Below are positions 12,945-22,528 of a stretch of 64,000 bases of DNA, in pieces. How positions within the stretch are numbered: the stretch's first letter is position 1; the number at the start of each line of letters is the position of its first letter. The DNA comes from Aphanomyces cochlioides (lineage: Eukaryota; Oomycota; Saprolegniomycetes; Saprolegniales; Verrucalvaceae), in the NCBI GenBank assembly GCA_019828595.1, contig JAHQRK010000018.1, positions 1,550,001-1,614,000 of the forward strand, read 5' to 3'. The translations under genes were made by a program, and so were the position numbers. The notes under the pieces are model-generated. The model had not been told where the DNA came from and made no database searches. It saw nothing but the letters and a program-made list of their open reading frames with translations.

Positions 12945-14640
12945 ATGCTCTCGCAGCTTGTACGATGGCATGGCTGGCCTCCTCTTGCAAGTCGCGCGTT
13001 TGCGTCCAAGCCAAAGAAACCTGTCGTGCTCACCAACTTTATACGAGTGCGTGACCTCGCCAAGAAGCTCAAAATCTCAGCGGACGCTGTGGTCAAGCAC
13101 GCTTGCACGAAGCACTACCACAAATACTACATGACACACGACAACATCAAGTACAAGTTTGACACGCTCAAGCAAGTCGTCTTGCCTCTTGACGTCGCCG
13201 CTCGCATCGCGTCGCATTTCGACGTCCCTGCCGTGTACGATCCGATTGAAATGCCCGACCTTCATGACAGAACGCCACGAGCTCCCCGGCCGCCTGTGAT
13301 TGCCGTCATGGGCCACGTCGACCACGGCAAGACGACATTGATGGACTCTTTGCGCGGCACTGACATCGCCAAGCATGAAGTCGAAGGCATTACGCAAAAG
13401 ATCCATGTCTGCGATACCGAGCTCGCTCCTGGCGTGCCAGCCACCTTCCTCGACACGCCTGGCCATTTCCATTTCACAAGAATGCGTAACAACGCTGCCG
13501 GCGTCGCGGACGTCGTCGTGCTCGTCGTTGCCGCCGACGAAGGATGTCAACTCCAGACCGAGGAATCAATCGGCTGCATTGAAGAGCTCGACGTTCCTAG
13601 CGTCGTGTGCATCAACAAGATGGATCTCGTCTCCTCTTCCAAGCTAGCTCTCGAGCGGTACAGCGCCGTCCATTGCCACCATGTTGACGTCTTCTTGTAG
13701 CGTCACTGAGCAAGTGCGCGAGTTTGTCGCGATGGAAACAAGTCCCGTCGTGCCGATTTCAGCCAAGACAAGTCTCAACTTGGACACGCTCAAGGAAACA
13801 CTCCTCGATGTCTTGCAGGATGTCCGCTTGGAAGCGTATCATGGCGACGACGGCGGCCAAGGTAACTCTTCCAACGACTAGCAGGCAGCTCATGCGATGC
13901 CTAGGCACAGCTTTGGAAGTCGTGGCGTCGACGGGTCTCGGCACCGTCCTGCGCATTCTCGTAAGTTGAGAGACAAAATGGAGCCAACCTGGAGCGGTCT
14001 TGTAGGTTCTGCATGGCGTCGTTCGACCGGGCGATCATTTTATCTGCGGGATGATCCACGGCGTGGTGAAGACGATCCGTCGCGCGAATGGCGACGTCGT
14101 CGTGGACGGCGCAACGCCTGGCCATGTCGTCGACGTTACATTCAAAAACTTGTCGAGGCACAAGGATGCTCCGCTCGAATTTGGCTTTCACGTCCTCGAC
14201 AAGGAGCGCTGCGAAGCTTACATTGAACAGAGGTAGCTCCCTCGCGCCGTCCGCTTCTCATCAATTCCATGGCTAGAGAGATGGCAAATGACTTTGCCGC
14301 GTCCGTCGATCCGGCTGACATGCCGCAGGACGACCAAGAGGAACTGCCGCTCAAGGGATTCCAAGGCACGCCGATTGTCGTCAAAGCCGACACGGCGGGA
14401 TCCCTCACGAGTTTGCTCGACACGATCGACGAGATGCCAGGCATCCACACGGCCCACGTCGGTCTTGGCCCCGTGACTGTCAACGACATTGAGCGTGGCT
14501 GCACGATCTTTGGTTTCAATGTCAAAGTCCACGCGAGGGAGAGGAAACTCGCCGCGGAACGCAATGTGCCGATCGTCTTGCGGCCGACGATCCATCAACT
14601 TCTCGAAGAGATCAGCCTCGTCCAAGACGTTGAAGAGTAA
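12945..14640 (+). CDS. MTIF2: Mitochondrial translation initiation factor IF2, lacking the C2 domain
   Basis: Five exons (12945-13657, 13701-13861, 13905-13960, 14006-14232, 14277-14640) give 506 residues. The ATG at 12945 starts an Arg-rich, acid-free leader (MLSQLVRWHGWPPLASRAFA) fitting a mitochondrial signal. Then come an IF2-N-like helix region (IRVRDLAKKLKISADAV), the GTPase domain (GHVDHGKTTL, GITQKI, DTPGH, NKMD, SAKTS), domain II (LEVVASTGLGTVLRI, RPGDHFICG) and domain III/C1 (IVVKADTAGSLTSLLDTI to LRPTIHQLLEEI). The chain stops about 15 residues later, where bacterial and mitochondrial IF2 continue with domain IV/C2 that binds fMet-tRNA. The switch II region is unusual (FHFTRMRNNAAG instead of the usual MRxRGA). 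The convergent START gene begins 15 bp after the stop, leaving no room for C2 unless it is distal. Confidence 0.85.
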
Positions 14641-14654
14641 GAAAGAGGTATCGA

Positions 14655-15782
14655 TTAAGCAGGATGAACAACCATGAAGAGGACAAAGCACATGCAGACG
14701 ATGGCATTCCACACCAAGACGTCGTAGACCACGGGGTGGACGCCAGTGTAGGGAAGACCATACAAGACGCAGAGGAAACACGCAAAGGTGTATAATGGAC
14801 TTGCCCATGCTGGAAAGCGACGACGAGGGCTCTCTGATGGCTCGACAAGATCCTTCTCTGGAGTCGTCGACGTGTCTGAAAGAGATGCGAGCTCCGAGAT
14901 GTCTTCAGAAGTTGCGGCGGTTGTCGTTACAGATACGCCGCCGCTGCTGCTGAAAGGTAGTGGAGTTCGTTTCTCGAGGGCTTTCTTGACTTGGAGCATG
15001 AGAAACGCTTGGTCGAGCATGGCTTTGTTCTGGACAAAGTACGGGATTGACCCCTTCAGATCGGTCTTGAGCATGTAGGTGACGTGGGATCCAGTCCCGT
15101 GCGGCGTGATTTTCCATCCCGCCAGGTGAACTTCGGCGCGGACGTAGCCGGATTTGGGCGGCATTTTTGGATCCGCGATGGCTTTCCCGATGATGGCAAT
15201 CGACCCGTCTTCGTCGATAGGTCGCCAATGCACGAGATTGACAAAATCCCGCGATGAGACCATAAGGATGGCCTTCGTGGCAAAGTATTCCACGACGGTG
15301 TGGCGGTCGTAAGTTCGCAAACGGATGCTCGATGCGCAATTCACATCAAACTCTGTCTTGTGGCTTGCTTCAAAGATGTAGTCCAAGAGCATTCGTGGTG
15401 GGAAGGGGAGCGTGCCGATACCCAAGATGGCCATGAGCTTGCCGTCTGCCTTGCTATACCCCTTCACGCCTTGCCTTTTGCTATGGAAGTCCCATTGCGA
15501 CAAATCGTCCATGGCATCCAGCATGTTTTTCAACGCAAGGTCCATATTGGCGGCGAATTGTTGGGGAATTTCGAACAAGGGCGTCTTCACTGAAGGTGCC
15601 GCCGTCGTGGTCGCCCCTTGAGACCTCGCTGTCGCCGGCATATCGCTCGAAAACGACGATCTTGTAACGCTGGACGATCGTTCCCGACTCCCCGTGAACG
15701 AGAGGCGCAAGCTGGACAAGCGGAATTTCCTGCGCTTTTCGCCGTCCGGCTCCGACATAGACGCCCGTGCCGCCGAGGTCAT
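14655..15782 (-). CDS. START-domain lipid-binding membrane protein
   Basis: This single-exon gene encodes 375 residues from the ATG at 15782 (MSEPDGEKRRK at residue 9 is an alternative start). A basic, Ser-rich N-terminus precedes a START domain at about 70-275, recognisable from WDFHSKRQGVKGYSK, FVNLVHWRPIDEDGSI, YVRAEVHLAGWKITP and TDLKGSIPYFVQNKAM. Two hydrophobic segments near the C-terminus (about 325-375, YTFACFLCVLYGLP and VLVWNAIVCMCFVLFMV) should anchor it in membrane. START domains carry a single lipid or sterol between membranes. It is clearly paralogous to the second START domain of the large fusion gene at 19.7-22.4 kb, sharing FVNLVHWR, HVAGW/HLAGW and DLKGSIP blocks. The ligand is unknown. 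Confidence 0.88.
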   Translation of the reverse strand: MTSAARASMSEPDGEKRRKFRLSSLRLSFTGSRERSSSVTRSSFSSDMPATARSQGATTTAAPSVKTPLFEIPQQFAANMDLALKNMLDAMDDLSQWDFHSKRQGVKGYSKADGKLMAILGIGTLPFPPRMLLDYIFEASHKTEFDVNCASSIRLRTYDRHTVVEYFATKAILMVSSRDFVNLVHWRPIDEDGSIAIIGKAIADPKMPPKSGYVRAEVHLAGWKITPHGTGSHVTYMLKTDLKGSIPYFVQNKAMLDQAFLMLQVKKALEKRTPLPFSSSGGVSVTTTAATSEDISELASLSDTSTTPEKDLVEPSESPRRRFPAWASPLYTFACFLCVLYGLPYTGVHPVVYDVLVWNAIVCMCFVLFMVVHPA

Positions 15783-15896
15783 CTCTTCTGTCGACTGTGG
15801 AACTGAAGCCCAAGTTCTGGTCGATTGACATGAGAAACTTCATCAACCTCAACAACTCCAAGCCATGGTCGCCATGAACCTTCAACTTTATTCTCG

Positions 15897-15968
15897 CGGA
15901 ATAATTCGTCGGAAAACCACAAAATTCATTTTTAAATTAGTTTTGTGGTTTTCCGACGAATTATTCCG
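15897..15968. repeat. Perfect 28-bp inverted repeat (hairpin), 16-nt loop
   Basis: Arms 15,897-15,924 and 15,941-15,968 are exact reverse complements over 28 bp (CGGAATAATTCGTCGGAAAA continuing to CCACAAAA), with an AT-rich loop. It lies 115 bp upstream of the START gene start and just before the transposase region, so it may be a transposon end or a cruciform-forming element. Confidence 0.85.
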
Positions 15969-16023
15969 AATATTAAAATATTCCAGAAAATTCAAAATTC
16001 AATAATTTCTTAAATGTTTTTAT

Positions 16024-16260
16024 TATTGTCGTTTGGGTCCAAATTTGAGATGTTTTGATAATGTTTCAAATATTTGACGCACACACTATTTAAAGTTTAC
16101 GCAAACATTTTCTTATATTGCCCTCCATCGTGACTTTTAAATAGTGTAATTTCAAACGTTTTAAATGTTTGAAAACATGTTCGAAACATTCAATTTCTTT
16201 TCACTTGAAATTTGTATGAGTCAATTTGCTTGCGTCAAAATTTATACCGCACGACTCCAG
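16024..16260 (+). repeat. Transposon-associated repeat, copy 1
   Basis: About 200 bp (starting ATTGTCGTTTGGGTCCAAA) is clearly similar to 43,693-43,915. Both copies contain a short inverted pair, ACACTATTTAA and TTAAATAGTGT, about 60 bp apart, and a following TTTCAAACGTTTTAAATGTTTG segment. This copy leads into the Tc1/IS630-type transposase; copy 2 leads into a Harbinger fragment. Confidence 0.75.
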
Positions 16261-16413
16261 TTTTTTATTAAAACCACAATATATTGTCTTTTCCGCCTAA
16301 ATTTGGACTCTGCAGGCGACACTCCAAACCGCTTTGGAACGTATTATGTGCAAAATATATTGTCCACAATATACTATACAATTCATAGTACATTCGATTT
16401 CTGCGTCACAAGA

Positions 16414-17499
16414 ATGATCCTCCGCCACGTCCAGCACAAGCATGCGTCGAAGAATACCATCATGCACGCCCTCTTCATCTACTACTTTCTCGGGGCCAAG
16501 CGCGTAGTCATCGCACGGCTGTTCCACAAGTCTATGTCAACCATTTCCAGCTGGATTGAGCGTTATGAGAATACGTCCGACTACGACCGCAAAGTGGCAG
16601 CAGTCGTGGGCTCATTCAGCGACGAGCACAAAAACTGGGTCGTGAGCAACTACAAGGCAAACCCTGTCGTGTACCTGGACGAAGGCAAGCGAGCCTTTGA
16701 AACGCACTTCAAGAAGTACATCTCGGTGACCACTGTTTGGCGGATCATACACAGCTTTGGCCTTACGTGGAAGGTGCTGGAGCGACGTGCTATGCAAGTT
16801 CGTCAAGACGATGTTTTTCGCTTTTTCAACGAACTTGCCTCGATCGACTGGGCGCACCAAAACCTCGTCTTTCTTGACGAAGTGAGCTTTGACTCGCGTG
16901 GTATGTTGCGCAAGCGTGGGTACTCAATGCAGGGTGAGAAACTATGCTTCCGGGGCGAGTTTGATCGAAAGCCACGGGTTTCGTTGCTTTGTTTCATCGA
17001 CGTCAAAGGCGTGGCACAGGTATTCGACACCCTTGGAACCTTTGATCGCCATGCCTTTGTCGAATGTTGTGCTGTTCACGCCAAGAGTTGTTCACAGTAT
17101 CCTGGACGAAGCTCGGTGTGGATCCTGGACGGCGCCAGCATCCATTGTCACCCGGACATTGTGCACTATCTACGATCGGTTGGAATTGTACCTATTTTCC
17201 TGCCTGCGTACTGTCCGTTTTTCAATCCAATCGAGTACATTTTTGGCATTGTGAAAAAGCTGTTCCGGCGCAAGTATAAAGAGAACTCGAAGAAGGATTT
17301 GCTAGCTTTCATTCTTGGCGTCATGCAGCATTTCCGAAGCTACGACATGTCTGGCATCTACAAGCACTGCGGCTACTCAATTCAAGGTCGTTTTGATCCG
17401 GGGAAGCAATTGTCGAGTGTGCACTCGACAAATAGATCCACTCTCAACGACACCCTCCTTGGGTTCACTGACTTCAATGAGACTACAGCAGATGAATAA
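16414..17499 (+). mobile_element. Tc1/mariner-IS630-type DDE transposase
   Basis: The ATG at 16414 (MILRHVQHKHASKN) gives 361 residues; the open frame extends further upstream (16165) but that part is AT-rich leader with no family features. Helix-turn-helix DNA-binding region: RVVIARLFHKSMSTISSWIERYEN at about 28-51. Catalytic DDE_3 domain: first Asp in LVFLDEVSFDSRG, second Asp in VWILDGASIHCHP, and Glu in CPFFNPIEYIFG. These are the cut-and-paste residues of the Tc1/mariner-IS630 superfamily. The reading frame is complete, with no stops, so the copy may be recent or still active. Terminal inverted repeats were not resolved; the upstream repeat at 16,024 may mark one side. Confidence 0.9.
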
Positions 17500-18536
17500 G
17501 TCATCAAAATGAATCGTATTTTGTGTTTATGAGATTTTGCTTCTTCATGATCAACATCGTTCGTGTTTGGCATTGATTCCAGCAAACCCACAATTCCATC
17601 AACAGGATTTTGTGGTCGAACTTGTCTTTCCATGCTTTCAATCACAGATTGCTTGGATTTCAACGCTTCCAAGCAGGATTGAAGTCGTAATGTCAGGTCC
17701 GATGATTCTCGGTGAAGAGCAGCAACATCCTCAATGCATGCAGTCACCACATCACGAGTCAAAGACAGACTTTGTTGAAAGGATTCATTTCGAACCTGCG
17801 CCCCATTTGGCATGGATTGAAACAAGTGGATCAATTGGACCGGTGGGTGGGTGGCAATCAGGCTTTCATGCTCGTGACTTGGTCGCCTCTAAATGTTGGC
17901 TGCCCACATTCTCCATGTAGCCTCGTAAGCGGTGTAAACATCACCCCACTTGCTCTTGAGGGCAGAGACTGTCTCCTGATGCAATACTTCAGCGGCTGCC
18001 CCAGCACGATCTTGAGCCTGGGGCGAGACACACTGTAGCTGGAATTCTTGTAGATCGGCAACTGAATTGATGTTGTTGCCCCACTTGAAGACAGAGACGT
18101 TGAATGTTTGTTGGACATGGTCGGCTAAGTACTGCTGGGCATTGCTGGCGCTTACTGGCCTGAAGTGATTGCGCCCAGTCTTGATGGACACATAGCTGTC
18201 GAAGTCGGCAATTGTCGGCTCTTGTGTCGACACGGACCACTCACGTGGGTTCGAGACGTGACTTGCCAATGAACTCAAGTGAGGACGCACGAAGTTGAAG
18301 ATGCAATGTTGAGCTTCTTCCCACGAGTCTCCTTCAAACACTTGGGGCTGAAGGCGCTTGCCGTTGTGATCGCGACCATAAACCGTTTCCTTGACGACAA
18401 TATCTGCACGCATTTGGTACCGAGGTGCGTGGCTGCGGCTGGATTGGCTGGTTGCTTCTCGTTGGACTTGAGGCGGCGACTGAGATGAGCGCGTTTGGTA
18501 TCGATGCGTGGGGGCGTATTGGTACGGTTCAGCATC
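17382..18536 (-). pseudogene. Unknown ORF split by one in-frame TAG
   Basis: One minus-strand frame is open from 18536 to 17382 except for a single TAG at 17889-17891. The first part (ATG at 18413 or an upstream exon) has conserved-looking text: ETVYGRDHNGKRLQPQVFEG, NPREWSVSTQEPTIADFDSY, FKWGNNINSVADLQEFQL, ending TWRMWAANI then the stop. After the stop, RRPSHEHESLIATHPPVQL leads to an amphipathic coiled-coil (SLTRDVVTACIEDVAALHRE, LTLRLQSCLEALKSKQSVIE). I do not recognise the family. Its position back-to-back with a transposase, and an overlap of 118 bp with it, suggest a mobile-element passenger or neighbour. It may be a pseudogene, a readthrough gene, or a two-gene arrangement. Confidence 0.5.
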
Positions 18537-18539
18537 TCA

Positions 18540-19692
18540 GTGAACATGTTGGAATGCCAAGCGACAGGTCTAAGTGACTGCACTTGCAGACAGGGTAGAT
18601 GGATGAACTTGATTGACTAGAAATGTTTTGCTTTGGGACGATTTGATTGGCTTAGGAGGTTTATTAGGAGATTCTGTTACGCGATTCTCTTGAGCAGCCA
18701 GCTCCAGTGTTGAATGGATTAGACAATATTAAAATTAATTAATTTGGTCATTTCGTCGGTGAGGTGGGATATTTCCCATCATAAATGTAATGTACTATTA
18801 AATAGTACTACTCTCTGGTCCATAATATCAGCAACATTTGGGGTATAATTGGTGGATTAAGGCTTTTCTACAATAAAATCGATGCTGATTGGTTTATAAA
18901 ACAGAGCAGAAAAAGAGCTTTGATTGGACACTTTTTGATCTTCAAATGGAGTTCTGGTTGTGAAATGACAGAAATGTAAAAATTCCAAAAATTTGACGAC
19001 CCGTAGATTATGATGTGCGCCATCAAATAGACGAAGCTTAGACTTATGAGAGAGAGTAATTAAGTAAAGCACACTTTGTACTACATTGTGGTCAAGCTAG
19101 AATTGACGCTCGGAAACACAATACGTTCATCACAGCACAAACGCTGTTAAATGGTAAGGTTTGAGTTTCTCAAGCTCTATTTAATCATCAGACAGGAACC
19201 CTGTCAGATCTACGGGTTGTATACCGTCTATGTGAAGCTAAATAGATCTCTTAACAGCTCCAACAACCAGCTATTGACGACAATCTTGCTCTCATCAACT
19301 ACGTTGGCACTAAATAGTGCCCAGCGTCACAAATGATATATACAAAAAACAAATGTGTCAAATACTGTGTAATCCAAATGTTGCTCATAATGCGGACCAG
19401 AGTAGTATACAGTAACTTTGACTGGGAGTGCGGACATTGTACATGTTGTGTACGAGTCGAACGGACGTCGGCTGCGATCTTGGTATCCATGACAGCTACA
19501 CTGTACGAGAGAGATCTCGCGACGACACTCGCTCGACTGCAGCTCTGAGGGGAAGGAGGAATTTGAAATAAATGGGGTTTCAACGAATTATTTACTAAAA
19601 TTCAATGAAATTTTGTTCTTTTCACTTGATATTTGTATACTGGGCATGTAAATTTCGGGCGAAATTCGGGGGGAATTATTGGGGGGGTCGGT
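18540..19692. other. AT-rich intergenic region, no supported gene
   Basis: A 1.15-kb AT-rich stretch between the broken ORF and the START fusion gene. It contains small palindromes such as GCACTAAATAGTGC near 19,309 that echo the transposon repeat core, and one ACTTGATATTTGTAT motif at 19,624-19,638. No coding exon is supported; it may hold old transposon debris. Confidence 0.5.
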
Positions 19693-22359
19693 TTAGACTT
19701 TGGGGGCGTCGAGTTGACGTGGCGTCTCGACGTACGAGCGCAGGTTCTTTGAGAAGATGGCGACGTCTGAAGCACGAGCTAGGCGCGGGTCGATGGAAAT
19801 ATCGAGGCGGACGACTGGCCGGGCCTCGATAGAATCGGTAGGTATCTTGGTGACGCCCCCAATGGCAATCAGCAAGGGGGCGGGAAGGTCTAGCACCATG
19901 TCGAGTGCTCCAAAGCCTTCTGTGGTAGAATTGACAATCACAGCTTGGCCAAACATGTTTGGCTTGACACCGAGCCAAGACATGCCAAAGCCGAGGGCCT
20001 GGCTAAGCCAAAAGACCAGCTTGAAGATACACTTGACGACAAACGCGGGCAAGACAGCGGCAGCGCTGTTGTACACCGCCATGAGTCGCGTTTGTCCTGT
20101 TTGCTGAGTCAACTCGTCGGCAAATTTGGAAAGGCTAGCAGTGCCACACGCAGCAAACTTGACAGCGCGACAAGGGTCATTCTCCACCAAGAAGGACACA
20201 TCGACCGTGGCTGATGGATGCAACTTCCCAAAGACGACATGGCCATTCATTGTTGGGGACTGCTTGAGCGCTTGGGCAACCGCACGAAGAACGACATGCG
20301 TCATGGTGATCTTGTCCCCTTTGGATGCGATGTACTGGAGCGTGTTGGAGCAGTCCACGTCGATAGAGCCGTGAACACGCTGACCGTGATGCCAATGGGG
20401 ACGGACATGAGCAGGACCCAAGTACACTTGCAACGCGACGTAAGCAACGACAGCCCAGACGACGACATCATGGAGGATTTCAAACGTCAGGTGAAGATTC
20501 ACGACAGGTGGAATGTACAACGCCGCCAAGAAGAGGCTAGAATAGCAGACCAAGCTTGAGAAAGAGAGGTCTGACAGCGGCGCGCTGGCTTGGACTTGAG
20601 CTTCGACCCGAGTGGTGGATTTGGTCAATACGTCGTCCTTCTTTGGCTTCACAACATCCGGCGGAGTGGTCTTTCGAGGTGTGACGGCCGCTGGTACATC
20701 TTTGACTGAGGCTGTAGATTGCTTTCCTTTGTTCGTAACAGGAGCAGCAGCAAGAGGAGGACGCTTGCGCAAGACACTGGCCACCGTGAGGATAACGAAG
20801 GCTTGATCGACCACGATGCGATTTTGCACGAACGCTGGGATGGATCCTTTCAAGTCCATTTGGACCATGAAAGCGACGTCGACTCCACCAGTCGATTTGG
20901 GCACAATGCGCCATCCCGCGACATGAATCTCGCCTCGAACTGTCCATTTCTTGACGGGACAACGGTCATCAGTCGTAGCTTTGGCCACGACGACGATGGA
21001 ATTGTCGGGGAGCACTCGCCAGTGGACAAGATTGACAAAGTCTCGTCCTGCGACGATCAAAACGGGCTTGGATTCGTAGTAGTCGATGGTCGTGTGAGCG
21101 TCCAAGGCATCCACCTGGTATGACTGAGCGCACATGGGATCATACTCGACCTTGCATTGCGTCGCCAACAAAAAGTCGAGCACCATGTTGACTGGAAAGT
21201 CCAAATGGCCAATGCCCAGCACAGTCGTGAGACTACCGCCGCCAATCTCGCTGCTGTCTTTGGAAAATGCACGAACGCCGGATTTCTCGGAGTGAAAAGT
21301 CCATTCGTCGTCGGCATGAGTCGCTGCATGCACGAGTTTGTCAATCGCGGCGTCAACTTCAGCGGCATATTGCGATGGGACTTCATAAACACCGGCGTCA
21401 ACTTTGCAAGAGGACATTCGAGGCAATGGTCGAGGCGACACGGGCTCAAACATAGCTCGAAGCACATCCAGTTTGTGCGCTCTGGACACCACAACAGCGG
21501 CAGGAAGAACTTCATCGACGTGGATGACATACGTGACCTCGGCAGCGGTGTTGTCCAAGTTGGGAACGATATAATATGCTTCAAAGTACAACGAGGACAT
21601 AGCTTGTGACCGCGTCAAGACCAGAATCGATCGATCGGACAGCGTGCGCCAGTGTCTCAACACGGCAAAATCGCGGCCATGGTGGGGGAAGACGGCTTTG
21701 AGCGTCAGGCGATGCAAGCTCGTGTGGCCGTCAATTGCTTCGACGAGGCAAGAGGGATCTTGCAATGGATCAAGAAGGACATCGAGAATTTCATGCGCAG
21801 GACGAGCCAGCGACAACTTGGACATGGCGGCGGTACGGGTCTTCTCGCAAAGATAGAGCTGCGTCGATTTCGCTGTCGCATGGTCGGTTTGAAGCGCCCA
21901 TCGACCGTGGTCCAGGACAAATGATGCCATTTGAGTCACCATGGTGTCAATTGTTCCTGAAAACTGAGGCGGCACTGGAGATGGCTCAGTCCAAGTTTGG
22001 GGAATGTCGGGGGGACGCACGACGTGCTCTTTGAGAGGCAATGGCGGCGTTTCAGCGTCAGCGGGAAGGGTGAAGTGCGTGGCCACAGCTTGCATCCACT
22101 CGGTCGTGACGGAAGGCTCAGAAGTCGACCAGTGGATTTGAATTGATGGTTTGGAAGGATGCGAGAGGGCAAAGCTACAGCCAGGTTGGTCAGGCGTCGC
22201 AGTGACTGAGCAGCCAGAGAGCAAGATGACTCCTTTTGGGTTGCAGTCACGCTTGTGCTTGTAGTAAAAGAGCACTCCGTTGTCAATGACAACGTATCGA
22301 GTCTTCCATTCATTAGATTTGCTCCGCTTCAGCAAGTACCCCGCATGCGGCGTTGCCAT
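19693..22359 (-). CDS. PH-START-START-TM protein fused to an E2-type acyltransferase-like domain
   Basis: A single exon of 888 residues; the ATG at 22359 (MATPHAGYLLKRSK) is used because upstream there is only TTG. Order of domains: PH domain 1-100 (AGYLLKRSKSNEWKTRYVVI, FYYKHKRD, TTEWMQAVATH); a divergent START-like region about 125-300; a clear START domain about 340-545 (FVNLVHWRVLPDNSI, EIHVAGWRIVPKS, MDLKGSIPAFVQNR); a low-complexity Lys/Thr linker; two membrane segments about 620-665; then about 220 residues like the catalytic domain of 2-oxoacid dehydrogenase acyltransferases (MTHVVLRAVAQALKQSP, VDVSFLVEN, FGQAVIVNSTTEGFGALD). The usual catalytic DHR-x-x-DG is replaced by DPRLARASD, so transferase activity is doubtful. 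PH would target phosphoinositides and START would carry lipid; the tail's role is unknown. Confidence 0.85.
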   Translation of the reverse strand: MATPHAGYLLKRSKSNEWKTRYVVIDNGVLFYYKHKRDCNPKGVILLSGCSVTATPDQPGCSFALSHPSKPSIQIHWSTSEPSVTTEWMQAVATHFTLPADAETPPLPLKEHVVRPPDIPQTWTEPSPVPPQFSGTIDTMVTQMASFVLDHGRWALQTDHATAKSTQLYLCEKTRTAAMSKLSLARPAHEILDVLLDPLQDPSCLVEAIDGHTSLHRLTLKAVFPHHGRDFAVLRHWRTLSDRSILVLTRSQAMSSLYFEAYYIVPNLDNTAAEVTYVIHVDEVLPAAVVVSRAHKLDVLRAMFEPVSPRPLPRMSSCKVDAGVYEVPSQYAAEVDAAIDKLVHAATHADDEWTFHSEKSGVRAFSKDSSEIGGGSLTTVLGIGHLDFPVNMVLDFLLATQCKVEYDPMCAQSYQVDALDAHTTIDYYESKPVLIVAGRDFVNLVHWRVLPDNSIVVVAKATTDDRCPVKKWTVRGEIHVAGWRIVPKSTGGVDVAFMVQMDLKGSIPAFVQNRIVVDQAFVILTVASVLRKRPPLAAAPVTNKGKQSTASVKDVPAAVTPRKTTPPDVVKPKKDDVLTKSTTRVEAQVQASAPLSDLSFSSLVCYSSLFLAALYIPPVVNLHLTFEILHDVVVWAVVAYVALQVYLGPAHVRPHWHHGQRVHGSIDVDCSNTLQYIASKGDKITMTHVVLRAVAQALKQSPTMNGHVVFGKLHPSATVDVSFLVENDPCRAVKFAACGTASLSKFADELTQQTGQTRLMAVYNSAAAVLPAFVVKCIFKLVFWLSQALGFGMSWLGVKPNMFGQAVIVNSTTEGFGALDMVLDLPAPLLIAIGGVTKIPTDSIEARPVVRLDISIDPRLARASDVAIFSKNLRSYVETPRQLDAPKV

Positions 22360-22528
22360 AGCAGTCCAAGAAAGTCGTACGCGTCTAGTTGTCAATTGAC
22401 AGCTCGAGTTGCATGAATATCCGACGTATCAAAATGGCTGCAGGTCACAAAAATAGACCGCTGCTGGAAATGGATCACCACTTGCAAGTATGAATGACTG
22501 TAACTGCTCGCATGGCGCTCCCAGTAAC

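Noticed and set aside
16165..16413. Longer N-terminus of the transposase
   Set aside because: AT-rich, overlaps the transposon leader repeat, and shows no helix-turn-helix; the ATG at 16414 fits family length.
19150..19600. Possible solo LTR (TATA-like and CAACAACC-like text)
   Set aside because: No second copy, no flanking duplication and no retroelement domains are visible in the window.
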